Source: Alphaproteobacteria bacterium (GTDB lineage: Bacteria; Pseudomonadota; Alphaproteobacteria; Micropepsales; Micropepsaceae). Taken from it: a stretch of 64,000 bases of DNA. Where the stretch lies: positions 186,001 through 250,000 of the forward strand of contig JAGOBA010000004.1 in the NCBI GenBank assembly GCA_017983635.1, in the 5' to 3' direction. Shown one piece after another: positions 27,637 to 36,226 of this stretch. How positions within the stretch are numbered: position 1 is the first letter of the stretch; each line of letters begins with the position of its first letter. The translations under genes and the position numbers were made by a program. The notes beneath the pieces were generated by a model, which searched no databases, was not told the DNA's origin, and was given only the letters and a program-made list of their open reading frames with translations.

Positions 27637-28175
27637 GGCTGAGCGCTCCTGACTTCGGACGACGATAGGACGGGCGCCGTGGCGGCCGCCGGCACTAGTG
27701 GCACATACGAAACCGGCGGCGCACTCGCGATTTCTTTGTCCAGGAAGGCGGCAAAGTCGGGCGGAAAAGACATGCGGCGGCTTTGCCAAATTTCCCTGGA
27801 GGCTGCTCCTGTAAAAGCCGCCATGAATTGCCTCCGGATCGATTCCCAAGCGTCGTCCGCCAATCGACCCGCTTCGCGCTGAACGTAAGCTCGTTCGTAA
27901 AGGTGCAATAGGCCCACCTGGGTCATGACGTGGGACGCCCGACGCTCAGGAGCGAGCGCCGCGAGCCCGCCATGATGTCCCGCGTAGTAGTCCTGTGCGG
28001 CAAGCGGCTCGAGCGACATCGCAATCACTGACTGATGAGGGTCCGTGAGAATTTGATTCATGACGCCGTATCGGGTCTCGCGGGCGCGCATTTGTAAACC
28101 TACGAATACGAGCGATCCGAAGATCGCGACCGTGGCGAGGATTTGGGAGACGTAGTAGAGTTGTTCGAGGGTCAT
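27633..28175 (-). CDS. Single-TM protein of a local paralogous family (copy B)
   Basis: This 180-residue protein starts MTLEQLYYVSQILATVAIFG, almost the same N-terminus as copies A and C, with the helix followed by FVGLQMRARETR. The helical domain has LYERAYVQREAGRLADDAW and DFAAFLDKEI, which align with WEERFREKREGMLDERRW and EFKALLDKHV in copy A. The C-terminal tail is Pro/Ala/Val-rich. It is translated ahead of copy A with a 4-base overlap, so the two may form a complex. Function unknown. Confidence 0.7.
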   Translation of the reverse strand: MTLEQLYYVSQILATVAIFGSLVFVGLQMRARETRYGVMNQILTDPHQSVIAMSLEPLAAQDYYAGHHGGLAALAPERRASHVMTQVGLLHLYERAYVQREAGRLADDAWESIRRQFMAAFTGAASREIWQSRRMSFPPDFAAFLDKEIASAPPVSYVPLVPAAATAPVLSSSEVRSAQP

Positions 28176-28193
28176 CGGCGGATCGATCGCACC

Positions 28194-28982
28194 TCATCGG
28201 AACCAGCACAATTGTTCGCTTGTCGCCAGCAATCCGCCCGCGCGGCTCCAATGACGGGCGTGGCTGCCGGCTTGGCTTTGTTCGATTCGCGTTGCGGTCA
28301 CCTCGTTCAAGATCCAGTCGTCGCCGATGCTCGCCAACTCCTCTGGACCCGCGAGAATGTTCAACGACAACGTCACGGTCGATGTCGGGCGCGGCCCCTT
28401 GCTGATATGGAAGACCCTGGGTACCAAGACGTCGCACAGATAGGCCAATTGGATCGCGTCCATCGTGCGTCCTGAGGTCTCGCGCACCCATGCATGCGAC
28501 ACGGTATCGGGGGCCTCGAACAGTTTGCCGCCGCGCGCGATTCGATTCTGCGTGCGCTGACCAAAAGGTCCTGGCGGAGAGAGCGGCGGCAACGTCTCCG
28601 GCGGGACAGCCTCAGGCATCTTGCCCTCGACGTGCGCGTCGCTCGGATGGCGATGCGTCAGCACGACGGTGCCGATGGTCGAGGGACCGGGCGCGCCCTC
28701 CGGCGTGACCTCGACCTGCCACACCGCGATCGACTTGCTGCCGCCCGCGGGCCGCGTCGTTATCCGCAAGGCCGATCCTGGCGGAATCATTTTGAGGAAA
28801 TGCATCGACAGTGACGAACAAGAGCCGCTCGCGCGCGGATCCGACAACGCAGCGCTGACGATCAGCGCGGCCGTCCAGCCGCCGAACATGCCGCTATTGG
28901 CCTCATAAGCGGGATCGGCAAGAGCGGCAAAGACGCCCTCTTCCAGAGGTTTCAAAGCCAGGCTGGCGTCCAGTCGTGACAT
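28194..28982 (-). CDS. Acyl-CoA thioesterase (TesB-like double hotdog)
   Basis: This 262-residue protein looks like a two-hotdog thioesterase of the TesB/acyl-CoA thioesterase II kind. The segment NSGMFGGWTAALIVSAAL corresponds to the family's N-terminal G-G-x-x-A-A-L helix. ASGSCSSLSMHFLKMIPPGSALRITT and the later RTMDAIQLAYLCDVLVPRVF match the conserved strands of each half. Such enzymes hydrolyse acyl-CoA to free acid and CoA. It lies 18 bases downstream of the copy B start on the other side of a short gap and shares its strand with the kinase gene. Confidence 0.75.
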   Translation of the reverse strand: MSRLDASLALKPLEEGVFAALADPAYEANSGMFGGWTAALIVSAALSDPRASGSCSSLSMHFLKMIPPGSALRITTRPAGGSKSIAVWQVEVTPEGAPGPSTIGTVVLTHRHPSDAHVEGKMPEAVPPETLPPLSPPGPFGQRTQNRIARGGKLFEAPDTVSHAWVRETSGRTMDAIQLAYLCDVLVPRVFHISKGPRPTSTVTLSLNILAGPEELASIGDDWILNEVTATRIEQSQAGSHARHWSRAGGLLATSEQLCWFR

Positions 28983-29006
28983 TTGTCGAGCACCCCTTTT
29001 TCTGAG

Positions 29007-30539
29007 CTATCGTTGCAGCGCGCAGAGCTTCGAAAATGTCGAGGGGGCCAAAGACCGGTAAGCATCCGCATAGGCGGCGTACAGTTCCACATACCGCGCC
29101 GTCTGGTCGACCTGCGGCTCGATCGTATCGGCGATGCCGACCATGGCGTCGACCCCTTCGCCGATATCCGAGAAAACACCGGCGCCCACGCCCGCCAGTA
29201 TTGCGGCCCCCAATGCCGTCGTCTCGCCTTCCTTCAGTCGTTGGACAGGTTGACCGTAGATGTTCGCCTGAATTTGCGTCCACAGCGACGATCGTGCTGC
29301 GCCGCCTCCAACCCTGATGCGGCCGATGCGGAGGCCATAGTGGTTGAAACGCGTCAGCATGTCTTGAACTTCCAGAGCCACCCCTTCCATGACGGCGCGG
29401 GCGAAATGATGCCGCCCGTGATTCTGCGAAATGCCGACAAAGGCGGCCCGCGCTTCCGGGTTCCAATGCGGCGTTCCGGCGGAGTTCAAATAGGGAAGAA
29501 AAAGCAAGCCGCCCGATGCTGGCGGCGCTTGCGCGCAAAGCGCGTTGAGATTGTCGAAAACGTTCGAACCATCCCGCTGCGCCGCGTCTTGTTCGACGTG
29601 CCCAAATACATCACGAAACCACCGATAGGCGCTTGCCGCGGCAAGACTGGCGCCCGAGGCGAACCAGATATCCGGCACCGGATGGCCGAAGACGAGGAAT
29701 TCAGCCAGTTCAGTTCGCGGCGCATCGATACTCAGCGCTGCAATCCCAGCCGTTCCCAGCGTCACCGAAAGCATGCCGGGGCTTGTTGCCCCCATGCCAA
29801 CGAGACTGCAAGCGGCATCGCCCGCGCCGACGCAGAGCGACGCGCCACGCGGCAGCCCGGTTCGCTCCGACGCCGAGGCGCTGATCTGACCGACTTTTGT
29901 TCCCGCTGGGACGACATGTCCGAAAGCGTTCGACGTGACGCCTGCGAATTGAAGAAGTTCCGGATGCCACGCGCGCGTGGCAACGTCCCAAAGGCCGTAG
30001 TATCCGACCTCGGGCAGATCCACGAAATCGTCTTCCGCCCCCAAATGTCGAAGGGCGATGTGGTGAGGTTGAAGCCACTTCGCCGCCCGCTCGAACGTCT
30101 GCGGCTCGTGCGTCCGTAACCACAGCATCTTGGCGACGACGCCGTTTGGCATAGGCGGCGCGCCGGTGATGGCTTTGTACCGTTCCATCGTGAATTGGCC
30201 GACGATGGCGCCGGCTTCCGCCGTGGCACGCGCATCTTGCCATGAGAGCATCGGGCGAATGAGGTTTCCGCTTTTGTCGACAGCGCACGTTCCGCATTGC
30301 TGCGTCGACAGCCCGACGCTCGCGATTTGCGATGCGTCGATCCCGGGCGCCCCGGTCGCGCGCCGGCAAGCCCGGTCGGTCGCCGCCAGCACATCGGGGA
30401 TGGACTGTTCGATCCAACCCGTTTTGACGTGGCTGAGGCCGTATTCCTCGTAGGCGCTGCCGAGGCAACGCCCCGCGAGGTCGAAGATCATGCAGCGCGC
30501 GCCAGTGGTGCCGATGTCGATCGCGGCGATCAGAGTCAT
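29007..30539 (-). CDS. FGGY-family carbohydrate kinase
   Basis: This 510-residue sugar kinase has the first phosphate-binding motif AIDIGTTGARCMIFDL at the N-terminus, the domain II motifs VTLGTAG and FLPYLNSAGTPHWNPEARAAFVG, and the adenosine-binding GGGAARSSLWTQIQANIYGQPV. The overall pattern is nearest to xylulokinases, but related kinases act on ribulose, glycerol, fuculose or erythritol, and no sugar isomerase or transporter is adjacent. Substrate therefore is undecided. Length is normal for the family. Confidence 0.88.
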   Translation of the reverse strand: MTLIAAIDIGTTGARCMIFDLAGRCLGSAYEEYGLSHVKTGWIEQSIPDVLAATDRACRRATGAPGIDASQIASVGLSTQQCGTCAVDKSGNLIRPMLSWQDARATAEAGAIVGQFTMERYKAITGAPPMPNGVVAKMLWLRTHEPQTFERAAKWLQPHHIALRHLGAEDDFVDLPEVGYYGLWDVATRAWHPELLQFAGVTSNAFGHVVPAGTKVGQISASASERTGLPRGASLCVGAGDAACSLVGMGATSPGMLSVTLGTAGIAALSIDAPRTELAEFLVFGHPVPDIWFASGASLAAASAYRWFRDVFGHVEQDAAQRDGSNVFDNLNALCAQAPPASGGLLFLPYLNSAGTPHWNPEARAAFVGISQNHGRHHFARAVMEGVALEVQDMLTRFNHYGLRIGRIRVGGGAARSSLWTQIQANIYGQPVQRLKEGETTALGAAILAGVGAGVFSDIGEGVDAMVGIADTIEPQVDQTARYVELYAAYADAYRSLAPSTFSKLCALQR

Positions 30540-30615
30540 GCGAGTGCCTCTCGAGTGCGGAACCCGCCCCTGCTTAGCCGACGCATCGCCTCAGCGATAG
30601 TACCCCGCACGACAT

Positions 30616-30691
30616 ATTCAGGGGACATGAATTCAAGGGACACGCGACCGGCTCTCGCTGCGCTTGCGAGAGAAGCGAGTTCGGGGGACAC
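30616..30691. repeat. Degenerate 13-bp direct repeats around a hairpin (REP-like)
   Basis: Three copies of a 13-mer, ATTCAGGGGACAT (30616), ATTCAAGGGACAC (30631) and GTTCGGGGGACAC (30679), surround a 7-bp hairpin CTCTCGC/GCGAGAG at 30652-30672. The layout of a short G-rich tag next to a palindrome resembles REP-type elements mobilised by RAYT transposases. No transposase is present here. Confidence 0.5.
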
Positions 30692-30791
30692 ACGGCAATC
30701 TCCGCCGAGACCTTTGGCCGGACCAAACTCGCCGAGCGCCGGAATTTGGTCTACAAGGTTCGAGACGCGAAGAACCAAGGAACTGAAGCAC

Positions 30792-31205
30792 ATGGCCGGA
30801 CCGCGGGCACTGAACGAAGACTTTGTGCGTGGCCTCCCGGACAACGGTCCTGTCGTGATGGTGAACCTTGTGCGGTTCCGCGCGCGGTCGTTGGACGGAA
30901 ACGGTACGGGTTGGGATGCCAACGCGCGTTATTCGAAGGGCGACATGCCGCTGCTGAAAAAGGTGGGCGGCACGGTGATCTGGGCCGGGACAGTTGAAGG
31001 CGTCTCGGTGGGTGACCTCGGCGACGGCCGCTGGGATTGGGTGTTGCTGGCTCAGTATCCTTCCCGCGCCGCCTTCCTTGAAATGATGACATCCCCGGAA
31101 TACGCGACGATCAACGTCGACCGCGAAAACGGCGTTGAGGAACATGTCATCCTGATCGCGAACCAGACCTATTCAAAGCTCACAGCCAGACCCGCCCCAG
31201 CCTGA
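30792..31205 (+). CDS. DUF1330-like protein
   Basis: This 137-residue protein has the opening pattern of DUF1330/dimeric alpha-beta barrel proteins: GPVVMVNLVRFRA at the first strand, then YSKGDMPLLKKVGGTVIWAG and WDWVLLAQYPSRAAFLEMMTSPEY. The last motif, with aromatic residues before S-R-x-A-F, is the second ferredoxin-like half. No catalytic role is established for the family. The start is not firmly fixed; ATG 30792 lacks a good ribosome site, and the upstream frame is open but contains the REP-like repeats, so I use this ATG. Confidence 0.75.
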   Translation: MAGPRALNEDFVRGLPDNGPVVMVNLVRFRARSLDGNGTGWDANARYSKGDMPLLKKVGGTVIWAGTVEGVSVGDLGDGRWDWVLLAQYPSRAAFLEMMTSPEYATINVDRENGVEEHVILIANQTYSKLTARPAPA

Positions 31206-31236
31206 CTCGGGCGCGGCCCTCCATCGCCGAAGGTGG

Positions 31237-31743
31237 CTATCTGGGTTGGTCGGCAGCTTGCTCGCCGTAGAACAGAAAATCGCCGGGAACACCCTCAATC
31301 GACTCGAACCAGCTTCGAAACTCCTCCGAGTGCCAATGCGAGCGCACCCGCCACCAGGCCTTAACACCGGGCTGAGTAGCCAAACCCTTCACCTGTTGCT
31401 CGACGCTGTGCCAGTGCTCCTTGTCGAGTTGACCGTGCAACCATTGCACGCGCGAAGCTTCGAAGAAGCGCATCAAGGTACTGAGGAAGACCGTGAATCG
31501 TACGCGCTCGTTCTCGGTCAGCTGGTCCAGACCCTGAAGGCCCGATTTCCAGATGTGCGCCGCATCGTCGGTCCCACCGGCAAACATCCCCAATTGAATC
31601 AACAATTGAGTGTGCGCCGTCGACGTCGCTGCGTGCAGGGATCTTGTATTCTGACGCAGTTGAATCCCGACAAAAGCCAGCGACGCGACGAGCGCCACGG
31701 CCGCAACGATTTGACTGATGAAATAGACGACTTCGAGTGTCAT
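31237..31743 (-). CDS. Single-TM protein of a local paralogous family (copy C)
   Basis: This 168-residue protein begins MTLEVVYFISQIVAAVALVA followed by FVGIQLRQNTRSL, nearly identical in plan to copies A and B at 27079-28175. The helical domain reads LTENERVRFTVFLSTLMRFFEASRVQW, then HGQLDKEHWHSVEQQ, PGVKAWWRVR and EEFRSWFESI, matching the order of the W, G-x-L-D, W, PG-x-x-x-W and F motifs in copy A. It lies alone, 3 kb from copies A and B. Function unknown; probably an inner-membrane protein with a cytoplasmic helical domain. Confidence 0.7.
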   Translation of the reverse strand: MTLEVVYFISQIVAAVALVASLAFVGIQLRQNTRSLHAATSTAHTQLLIQLGMFAGGTDDAAHIWKSGLQGLDQLTENERVRFTVFLSTLMRFFEASRVQWLHGQLDKEHWHSVEQQVKGLATQPGVKAWWRVRSHWHSEEFRSWFESIEGVPGDFLFYGEQAADQPR

Positions 31744-31846
31744 TGCATGATCCTTAAGTGCCGCGCTCGGCTACACATCCTATCGGCCGGCGAAATCCGA
31801 CCAGCGGACCGGACGAGCGGGTATCTGCCGCGCGCGGCGACTCCGC

Positions 31847-32437
31847 TCACCTCGGCTCGCGCAGCATCGGGGTCATGACCGGCGCGCCGGCGCTTCGGAT
31901 TTCGCCCATGATGCGAAAGCCGTGGCGTTCGTAGAGCGAGATGTTGCGCGGATTCGAACTCTCGAGATAGGCGATGACACCCTCCTTGTCGCAGCGCGCT
32001 AGCACGTGCTTCATCAGGGCGGCGCCGAGCCCTTGCCCGGTCCGACTCGGATCGGCGGCGATCAGCGGCAGATACCAGTGCGGTTCGTGCGGGTGATATT
32101 TCGCCATGCCTTCGAAGAGGCCGGCCGCAGCCTCGGCCATCGCGGGGCGCAGGGCGATCTCTTCTTCGATAATGGCGCCCATCGTCTCTTCGTCGGGTGA
32201 AACACCGGGCGGCAGCCACAGCGCAACCGCGCGGCAGTCGTCGGCGACAAAGGCCGTGCCGTGATCGAAGGCGCGCCCGCCGAAAGCGTCCAAGAAGCGC
32301 CGCCCGGCGCTCAACCAGCGCGCGGAATCGGCGTGGAAGAAGCGCGCAACCGGATCGGCGGCGAAGCCGAGCACGAGCGTGCTCATCGCCTCTTCGCGCT
32401 GGTCTTTCGAAGCGGCTTCCACCTTGGGCATGAGCAT
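31847..32437 (-). CDS. GNAT-family N-acetyltransferase
   Basis: This 196-residue acetyltransferase has the acetyl-CoA-binding motif A as ADPSRTGQGLGAALMKHVLARC, with the R-x-x-G-x-G/A core, and motif B as LESSNPRNISLYERHGFRIMG. The long N-terminal helical part (STLVLGFAADPVARFF) is seen in many toxin-resistance or metabolite acetyltransferases. The acceptor is not predictable. ATG 32437 has AAAGGA upstream; the open frame before it shows no coding character. Confidence 0.85.
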   Translation of the reverse strand: MLMPKVEAASKDQREEAMSTLVLGFAADPVARFFHADSARWLSAGRRFLDAFGGRAFDHGTAFVADDCRAVALWLPPGVSPDEETMGAIIEEEIALRPAMAEAAAGLFEGMAKYHPHEPHWYLPLIAADPSRTGQGLGAALMKHVLARCDKEGVIAYLESSNPRNISLYERHGFRIMGEIRSAGAPVMTPMLREPR

Positions 32438-32555
32438 CGGCTCGATCCTTTGCGTTGGCTCTGGCAGCGTTCTAGCGAGCGCGGCCAACGGGCGCAACGG
32501 CGTGCCCGCGGATACTGTGTCGGCGGAACGACTCGCGGACAGCCCCGCTCCGCGG

Positions 32556-33161
32556 CTATGCGAGCCGCTCTACAACCGTCTCTTCGCTCTTGATCAAGGG
32601 TCCCTTCTCTCCGGTGGTGAGTTTGCCCAGGTTGACTTGAAATCGTGCGACGGCATCGACCGGCTTGGCGACTGAGCGATCGGCGATCAACTTGTCCACG
32701 CGCGACGCTACCTCGGGTGCATATGTTTCCCGGCTTTGCAGCCAAAGGGCGCGGAACACGGGTTGCGCAAGCGTCGAACGGTTTGCGCGGAACGCATTCT
32801 CCAATGTCCCCTCGTCGATCAGGCTCTCGCGGTGCTGGAAGAGCGCGTCTTGCATGCCGATCAAAGACTGACGGAGCATCATGCTCAGCTGATAGAGCTC
32901 AGCTGCGGTGAAATCGCGTTCGCCGGCCACGACCCGGCTCATCAGGGCGGCCGCGTGCGGTTCCGCGAAGGCCCGAATGATGTCGCGGGTGCCTGCGAGG
33001 GCAGCTTGGCTGATCAGGGCGCGTTGGTTCTTCTCGGTCTGCTTCACCTGTGCACCGATCTGCCGTAGCTGAACAAATAGAAATACCAGCGACACCAGCA
33101 CCCCGAGGCCGCCGAGGCCGCTGAAGAACGACCCCAGCGCTGCCAAATCCGAAAGTGACAT
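32556..33161 (-). CDS. Single-TM protein, diverged member of the local paralogous family (copy D)
   Basis: This 201-residue protein has a membrane helix near residues 10-29 (FFSGLGGLGVLVSLVFLFV) followed by QLRQIGAQVKQTEKNQRAL, the same helix-then-QLRQ junction as copies A-C. The helical domain (LSMMLRQSLIGMQDALFQHRESLIDEGTLENAF and QPVFRALW) keeps the spacing of copy C but with lower identity, so the relationship is probable rather than certain. ATG 33161 is favoured because AGGGG lies six bases upstream; ATG 33167 abuts that site. Function unknown. Confidence 0.65.
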   Translation of the reverse strand: MSLSDLAALGSFFSGLGGLGVLVSLVFLFVQLRQIGAQVKQTEKNQRALISQAALAGTRDIIRAFAEPHAAALMSRVVAGERDFTAAELYQLSMMLRQSLIGMQDALFQHRESLIDEGTLENAFRANRSTLAQPVFRALWLQSRETYAPEVASRVDKLIADRSVAKPVDAVARFQVNLGKLTTGEKGPLIKSEETVVERLA

Positions 33162-33346
33162 GAACATCCCCTGATTGGAGCGAACTATGGCTCACGGTAT
33201 CGGCATACCGCGCGCGAGGGTAGACCCATCTGCACAACGCGACCGGCGCGGCTCTTGGTAAGGACGACGCGGGAACATCCGGGGTGCGGCCCTTGCGTTG
33301 CGTATTCCGAAAACCTACACCCGCTCATGATAGAGGGAATACCCAG

Positions 33347-35287
33347 ATGTGCGGATTGATTGCAGCGCAGCTCGCCCGCGCTTGGCTGAGCAATGAGCGT
33401 CTCGACACTGCGTTAGGCTCGATCTCTCACCGCGGTCCGGACGGAAGCGCGAGTTGGTTCTCTCAGGACCGAAAGACCGCGCTTGGGCATGTGCGGCTCA
33501 GCATTATTGGCCTCAACAATGGTACGCAGCCCCTGGGTCATGACCGCGGCGACTTGAATGCCGTCGTCAACGGCGAGTTCTACGGCTACAAGGCGATACG
33601 CGAGCGGTTGCGCGGGAAGGGCTATCGGTTCGTCACGGACAGCGACAGCGAGATCGCACTGCATCTTTACGACGAGCACGGCCTTTCCTTCACCAAACAC
33701 CTGCGCGGTGAGTTTGCTTTGGTCATTGCCGATCGCCGAAGCGGCGAACTGATCGCGGTGCGCGATCGCTTCGGGATAAAGCCCCTGTTCTATGCCGTCG
33801 TCGGCGACGACGTGATGTTCGCCTCGGAGGTAAAGGCGTTGCTTGCGCTTGGCGTGCCGGCGCGGTGGGACAGGGCTGCTGTCCTCAGCGAGTTTGCCCA
33901 CGTGCGCAGTAACGCGTCGATGTTCGAGAACATTCGGCAAGTGCCGCCAGGGTGCATAGCGATTGCGAAGAACGGCGCGGTGCGGATCGAACGATATTGG
34001 GAGACGGCGTATCCGCCGGCGGCGTCGTTGTCCAAGGACGATCGCAGCGAAGCGGACGTCATCGCCGGTTTCCGTGCGGTGTTGGACGATTCGGTCGCCG
34101 AGCGCCTGACAGCCGATGTCGAGGTCGCGTGCTATCTCAGCGGCGGATTGGATTCGTCGGCGGTGCTGGGGTTGGCGCAAGCGCGGCTGAGCCGGCCGAT
34201 CCGCGCTTTCACGATCGCCTTCGAGGGCGCTTACGACGAGTCGCCGTTGGCCGAACGCACCGCTGCCTTCACCGGTTCGAACTATGTGCCGATTCCGGTC
34301 GGTCCCCGCGAGATGGCAGACGGCTTGAGCGACGCGATCTGGCACAGCGAAAAGCCGATCTTCAACGCCAACACCGTCGCCAAGTTCTTGCTGTCGCGCG
34401 CCGTGCGGGACGCCGGCATTAAGGTCGTGTTCACGGGCGAAGGTTCCGATGAAATGCTCGCCGGCTATCCGATGGAGCGCCGCGACAACATGTTGTTCGG
34501 CGGCGACTATCGTTCGGACGCCGAGCGCCAGGCCGCGATCGAGCAAATGCTGGAGGCCAACCCGCTTTCCAGGCCGTTGCTGTTTCCAACCGGCGCGCAA
34601 GCGCACGGCGCCGAACTCGTCGCCAAGGCGATCGGCTTTTGCCCGACGTGGATCGCCAATATGTCGACAATGTATGTGAGGAATGCCAGCCTGATGCGGC
34701 CCGACGTCGCGAGCGCGCACGACGTTGATGCGCCGTACCGCGCGTTTTTGTCGGAGCTGGATATCCCGGGAAAGATCGAAGGTCGCGATCCGGTCAACGT
34801 CTCGCTTTATCTCTGGCACAAGACGATGTTGATCAATTTCATCCTGACGGTGCTAGCCGATCGGATGGAGATGGCGCACTCGATCGAAGGGAGAGTTCCG
34901 TTCCTTGACCATCACGTCGCGGAGTACGCTGCCGGCTTGCCGATGCGGTACAAGATCCGCGGGCAGAGCGAGAAATACATCCTGCGCGAAGCGACGCGGG
35001 ATGTGATCACGGACGAACTTTATCGCCGCCAGAAGCACCCGTTCATTGCGCCGCCGCTGGCCCAAGCCGGCAAGACCACGAACGCTGATCCGCTGCGGGC
35101 GCTGTGCGAAAGCGTACTGCGCTCGCGGGAATTCGCCGACCAGCCGTTTTTCGATCCGGCGAAGACCGGCGCCTGGTTAGATACGCTCGCGGACGCCGAC
35201 AGCGTCACCACCGCTCAAGCCTCGCCCGACCTGCTCAGGATCGCGAGCTTTAGCCTGATGCAGCAACGGTTCGGAATTGCCGGTTAG
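33347..35287 (+). CDS. asnB: Asparagine synthase (glutamine-hydrolysing)
   Basis: This 646-residue enzyme starts MCGL, exposing the N-terminal nucleophilic cysteine of a class II glutaminase domain (HRGPDGS and NGEFYGY follow), then has the synthetase pyrophosphatase loop YLSGGLDSSAV. The segment VFTGEGSDEMLAGYP completes the ATP site. It is longer than E. coli AsnB and resembles the asparagine synthases found in secondary-metabolite, polysaccharide or lasso-peptide settings, but no such cluster surrounds it. ATG 33347 is fixed by the need for Cys at position 2. Confidence 0.9.
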   Translation: MCGLIAAQLARAWLSNERLDTALGSISHRGPDGSASWFSQDRKTALGHVRLSIIGLNNGTQPLGHDRGDLNAVVNGEFYGYKAIRERLRGKGYRFVTDSDSEIALHLYDEHGLSFTKHLRGEFALVIADRRSGELIAVRDRFGIKPLFYAVVGDDVMFASEVKALLALGVPARWDRAAVLSEFAHVRSNASMFENIRQVPPGCIAIAKNGAVRIERYWETAYPPAASLSKDDRSEADVIAGFRAVLDDSVAERLTADVEVACYLSGGLDSSAVLGLAQARLSRPIRAFTIAFEGAYDESPLAERTAAFTGSNYVPIPVGPREMADGLSDAIWHSEKPIFNANTVAKFLLSRAVRDAGIKVVFTGEGSDEMLAGYPMERRDNMLFGGDYRSDAERQAAIEQMLEANPLSRPLLFPTGAQAHGAELVAKAIGFCPTWIANMSTMYVRNASLMRPDVASAHDVDAPYRAFLSELDIPGKIEGRDPVNVSLYLWHKTMLINFILTVLADRMEMAHSIEGRVPFLDHHVAEYAAGLPMRYKIRGQSEKYILREATRDVITDELYRRQKHPFIAPPLAQAGKTTNADPLRALCESVLRSREFADQPFFDPAKTGAWLDTLADADSVTTAQASPDLLRIASFSLMQQRFGIAG

Positions 35288-35392
35288 GTTCCGCCACGAC
35301 CATCGTGTTGGAAAGCGCACCAACACTGGAGTATTCAGTACCTTGATCGGGTCAGTCGCCGGAATCGGATCGACGAAAGGGCAGTGGGCACC

Positions 35393-36166
35393 ATGTCTCT
35401 TCTTACTTACGAGCTTCGTGACAAAGTTGCTTGGCTCGGGCTGAACCGGCCCGAGAAGCGCAACGCGATCAGTGAGGCACTGCTTTCCGAATTCGACGCC
35501 GCCATTGGGCGTGCGGGGAGTGAGGCGCGGGTTATGGTGCTGTTCGGCCATGGGTCATGCTTCTCGGCGGGCCTCGACCTCGCGGAACAACGAGATCGGT
35601 CGACGATCGAAGTGTTTGAGATGTCTCGTCGCTGGCATGACGTCATGACCCGCCTTCGAGTGGGTCGCACGCCTGCCATAGCGGTGCTTCACGGCCCGAC
35701 GATTGGTGGCGGGCTTGAAATCGCTGCCGCTTGCCACCTGCGGATTGCCGATGCATCTGCCGTCTTCGCCTTTCCGGAAGGGCAACGCGGCATCTACGTT
35801 GGCGGCGGCGCTTCTGTGTTTGTCGCTCGGTTGTTCGGCGCAGCTCGCCTGACCGACATGATGCTGACCGGTCGCGTGTTGGATGCTGAAGCCGCCGAGC
35901 GGAGCGGGCTTGTCCAATATCTCGTGCCGCTTGGCGCGGCGCAGGCAAAGGCGGCTGAGATCGCAGCTAAAGTCGCGGACGTAGCTCCGCTAACCGTGAT
36001 GGGCGTCCTACAAGCCTTGCCACGCATTCAGGACATGGCCGAAGCGGACGGCTTGTTCGTCGAAAGCCTTGTCGCGGCAATCAGCCAGTCTGGGTCTGAA
36101 GCGAAACGACGCCTCACGGAATTTGTCGAAAGGCGGGCGCAACCGCTCGAGAAGCCCGGAGCCTGA
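35393..36166 (+). CDS. Enoyl-CoA hydratase/isomerase family protein
   Basis: This 257-residue crotonase-fold protein has LNRPEKRNAISEALL near the N-terminus, the first oxyanion loop GHGSCFSAGLDL, and the second HGPTIGGGLEIAAACHLRIAD. FAFPEGQRGIYVGGGAS follows where catalytic Glu is often found. Crotonases hydrate or isomerise enoyl-CoA thioesters; several members catalyse other CoA chemistry, so the exact reaction is not predictable. The upstream thioesterase is 6 kb away, so no pathway can be assembled from context. Confidence 0.85.
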   Translation: MSLLTYELRDKVAWLGLNRPEKRNAISEALLSEFDAAIGRAGSEARVMVLFGHGSCFSAGLDLAEQRDRSTIEVFEMSRRWHDVMTRLRVGRTPAIAVLHGPTIGGGLEIAAACHLRIADASAVFAFPEGQRGIYVGGGASVFVARLFGAARLTDMMLTGRVLDAEAAERSGLVQYLVPLGAAQAKAAEIAAKVADVAPLTVMGVLQALPRIQDMAEADGLFVESLVAAISQSGSEAKRRLTEFVERRAQPLEKPGA

Positions 36167-36187
36167 GAGCGGAAGCGGCATATCTGC

Positions 36188-36226
36188 AAGGGCTCGCGTT
36201 GACGGCAATTCGCCGGCGAGTCCCTT
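36188..36226. terminator. Hairpin between convergent crotonase and FTR1 genes
   Basis: AAGGGCTCGC on the left pairs with GCGAGTCCCTT on the right with a single bulge, and the inner CGGC/GCCG extends the stem around an AATTC loop. It sits between two convergent genes, as expected for a shared terminator, although T-runs are short. Confidence 0.5.

Noticed and set aside
30297..30791. N-terminal extension of the DUF1330 protein by 165 residues
   Set aside because: The extension overlaps the FGGY kinase gene and REP-like repeats, and the DUF1330 domain starts right after ATG 30792.
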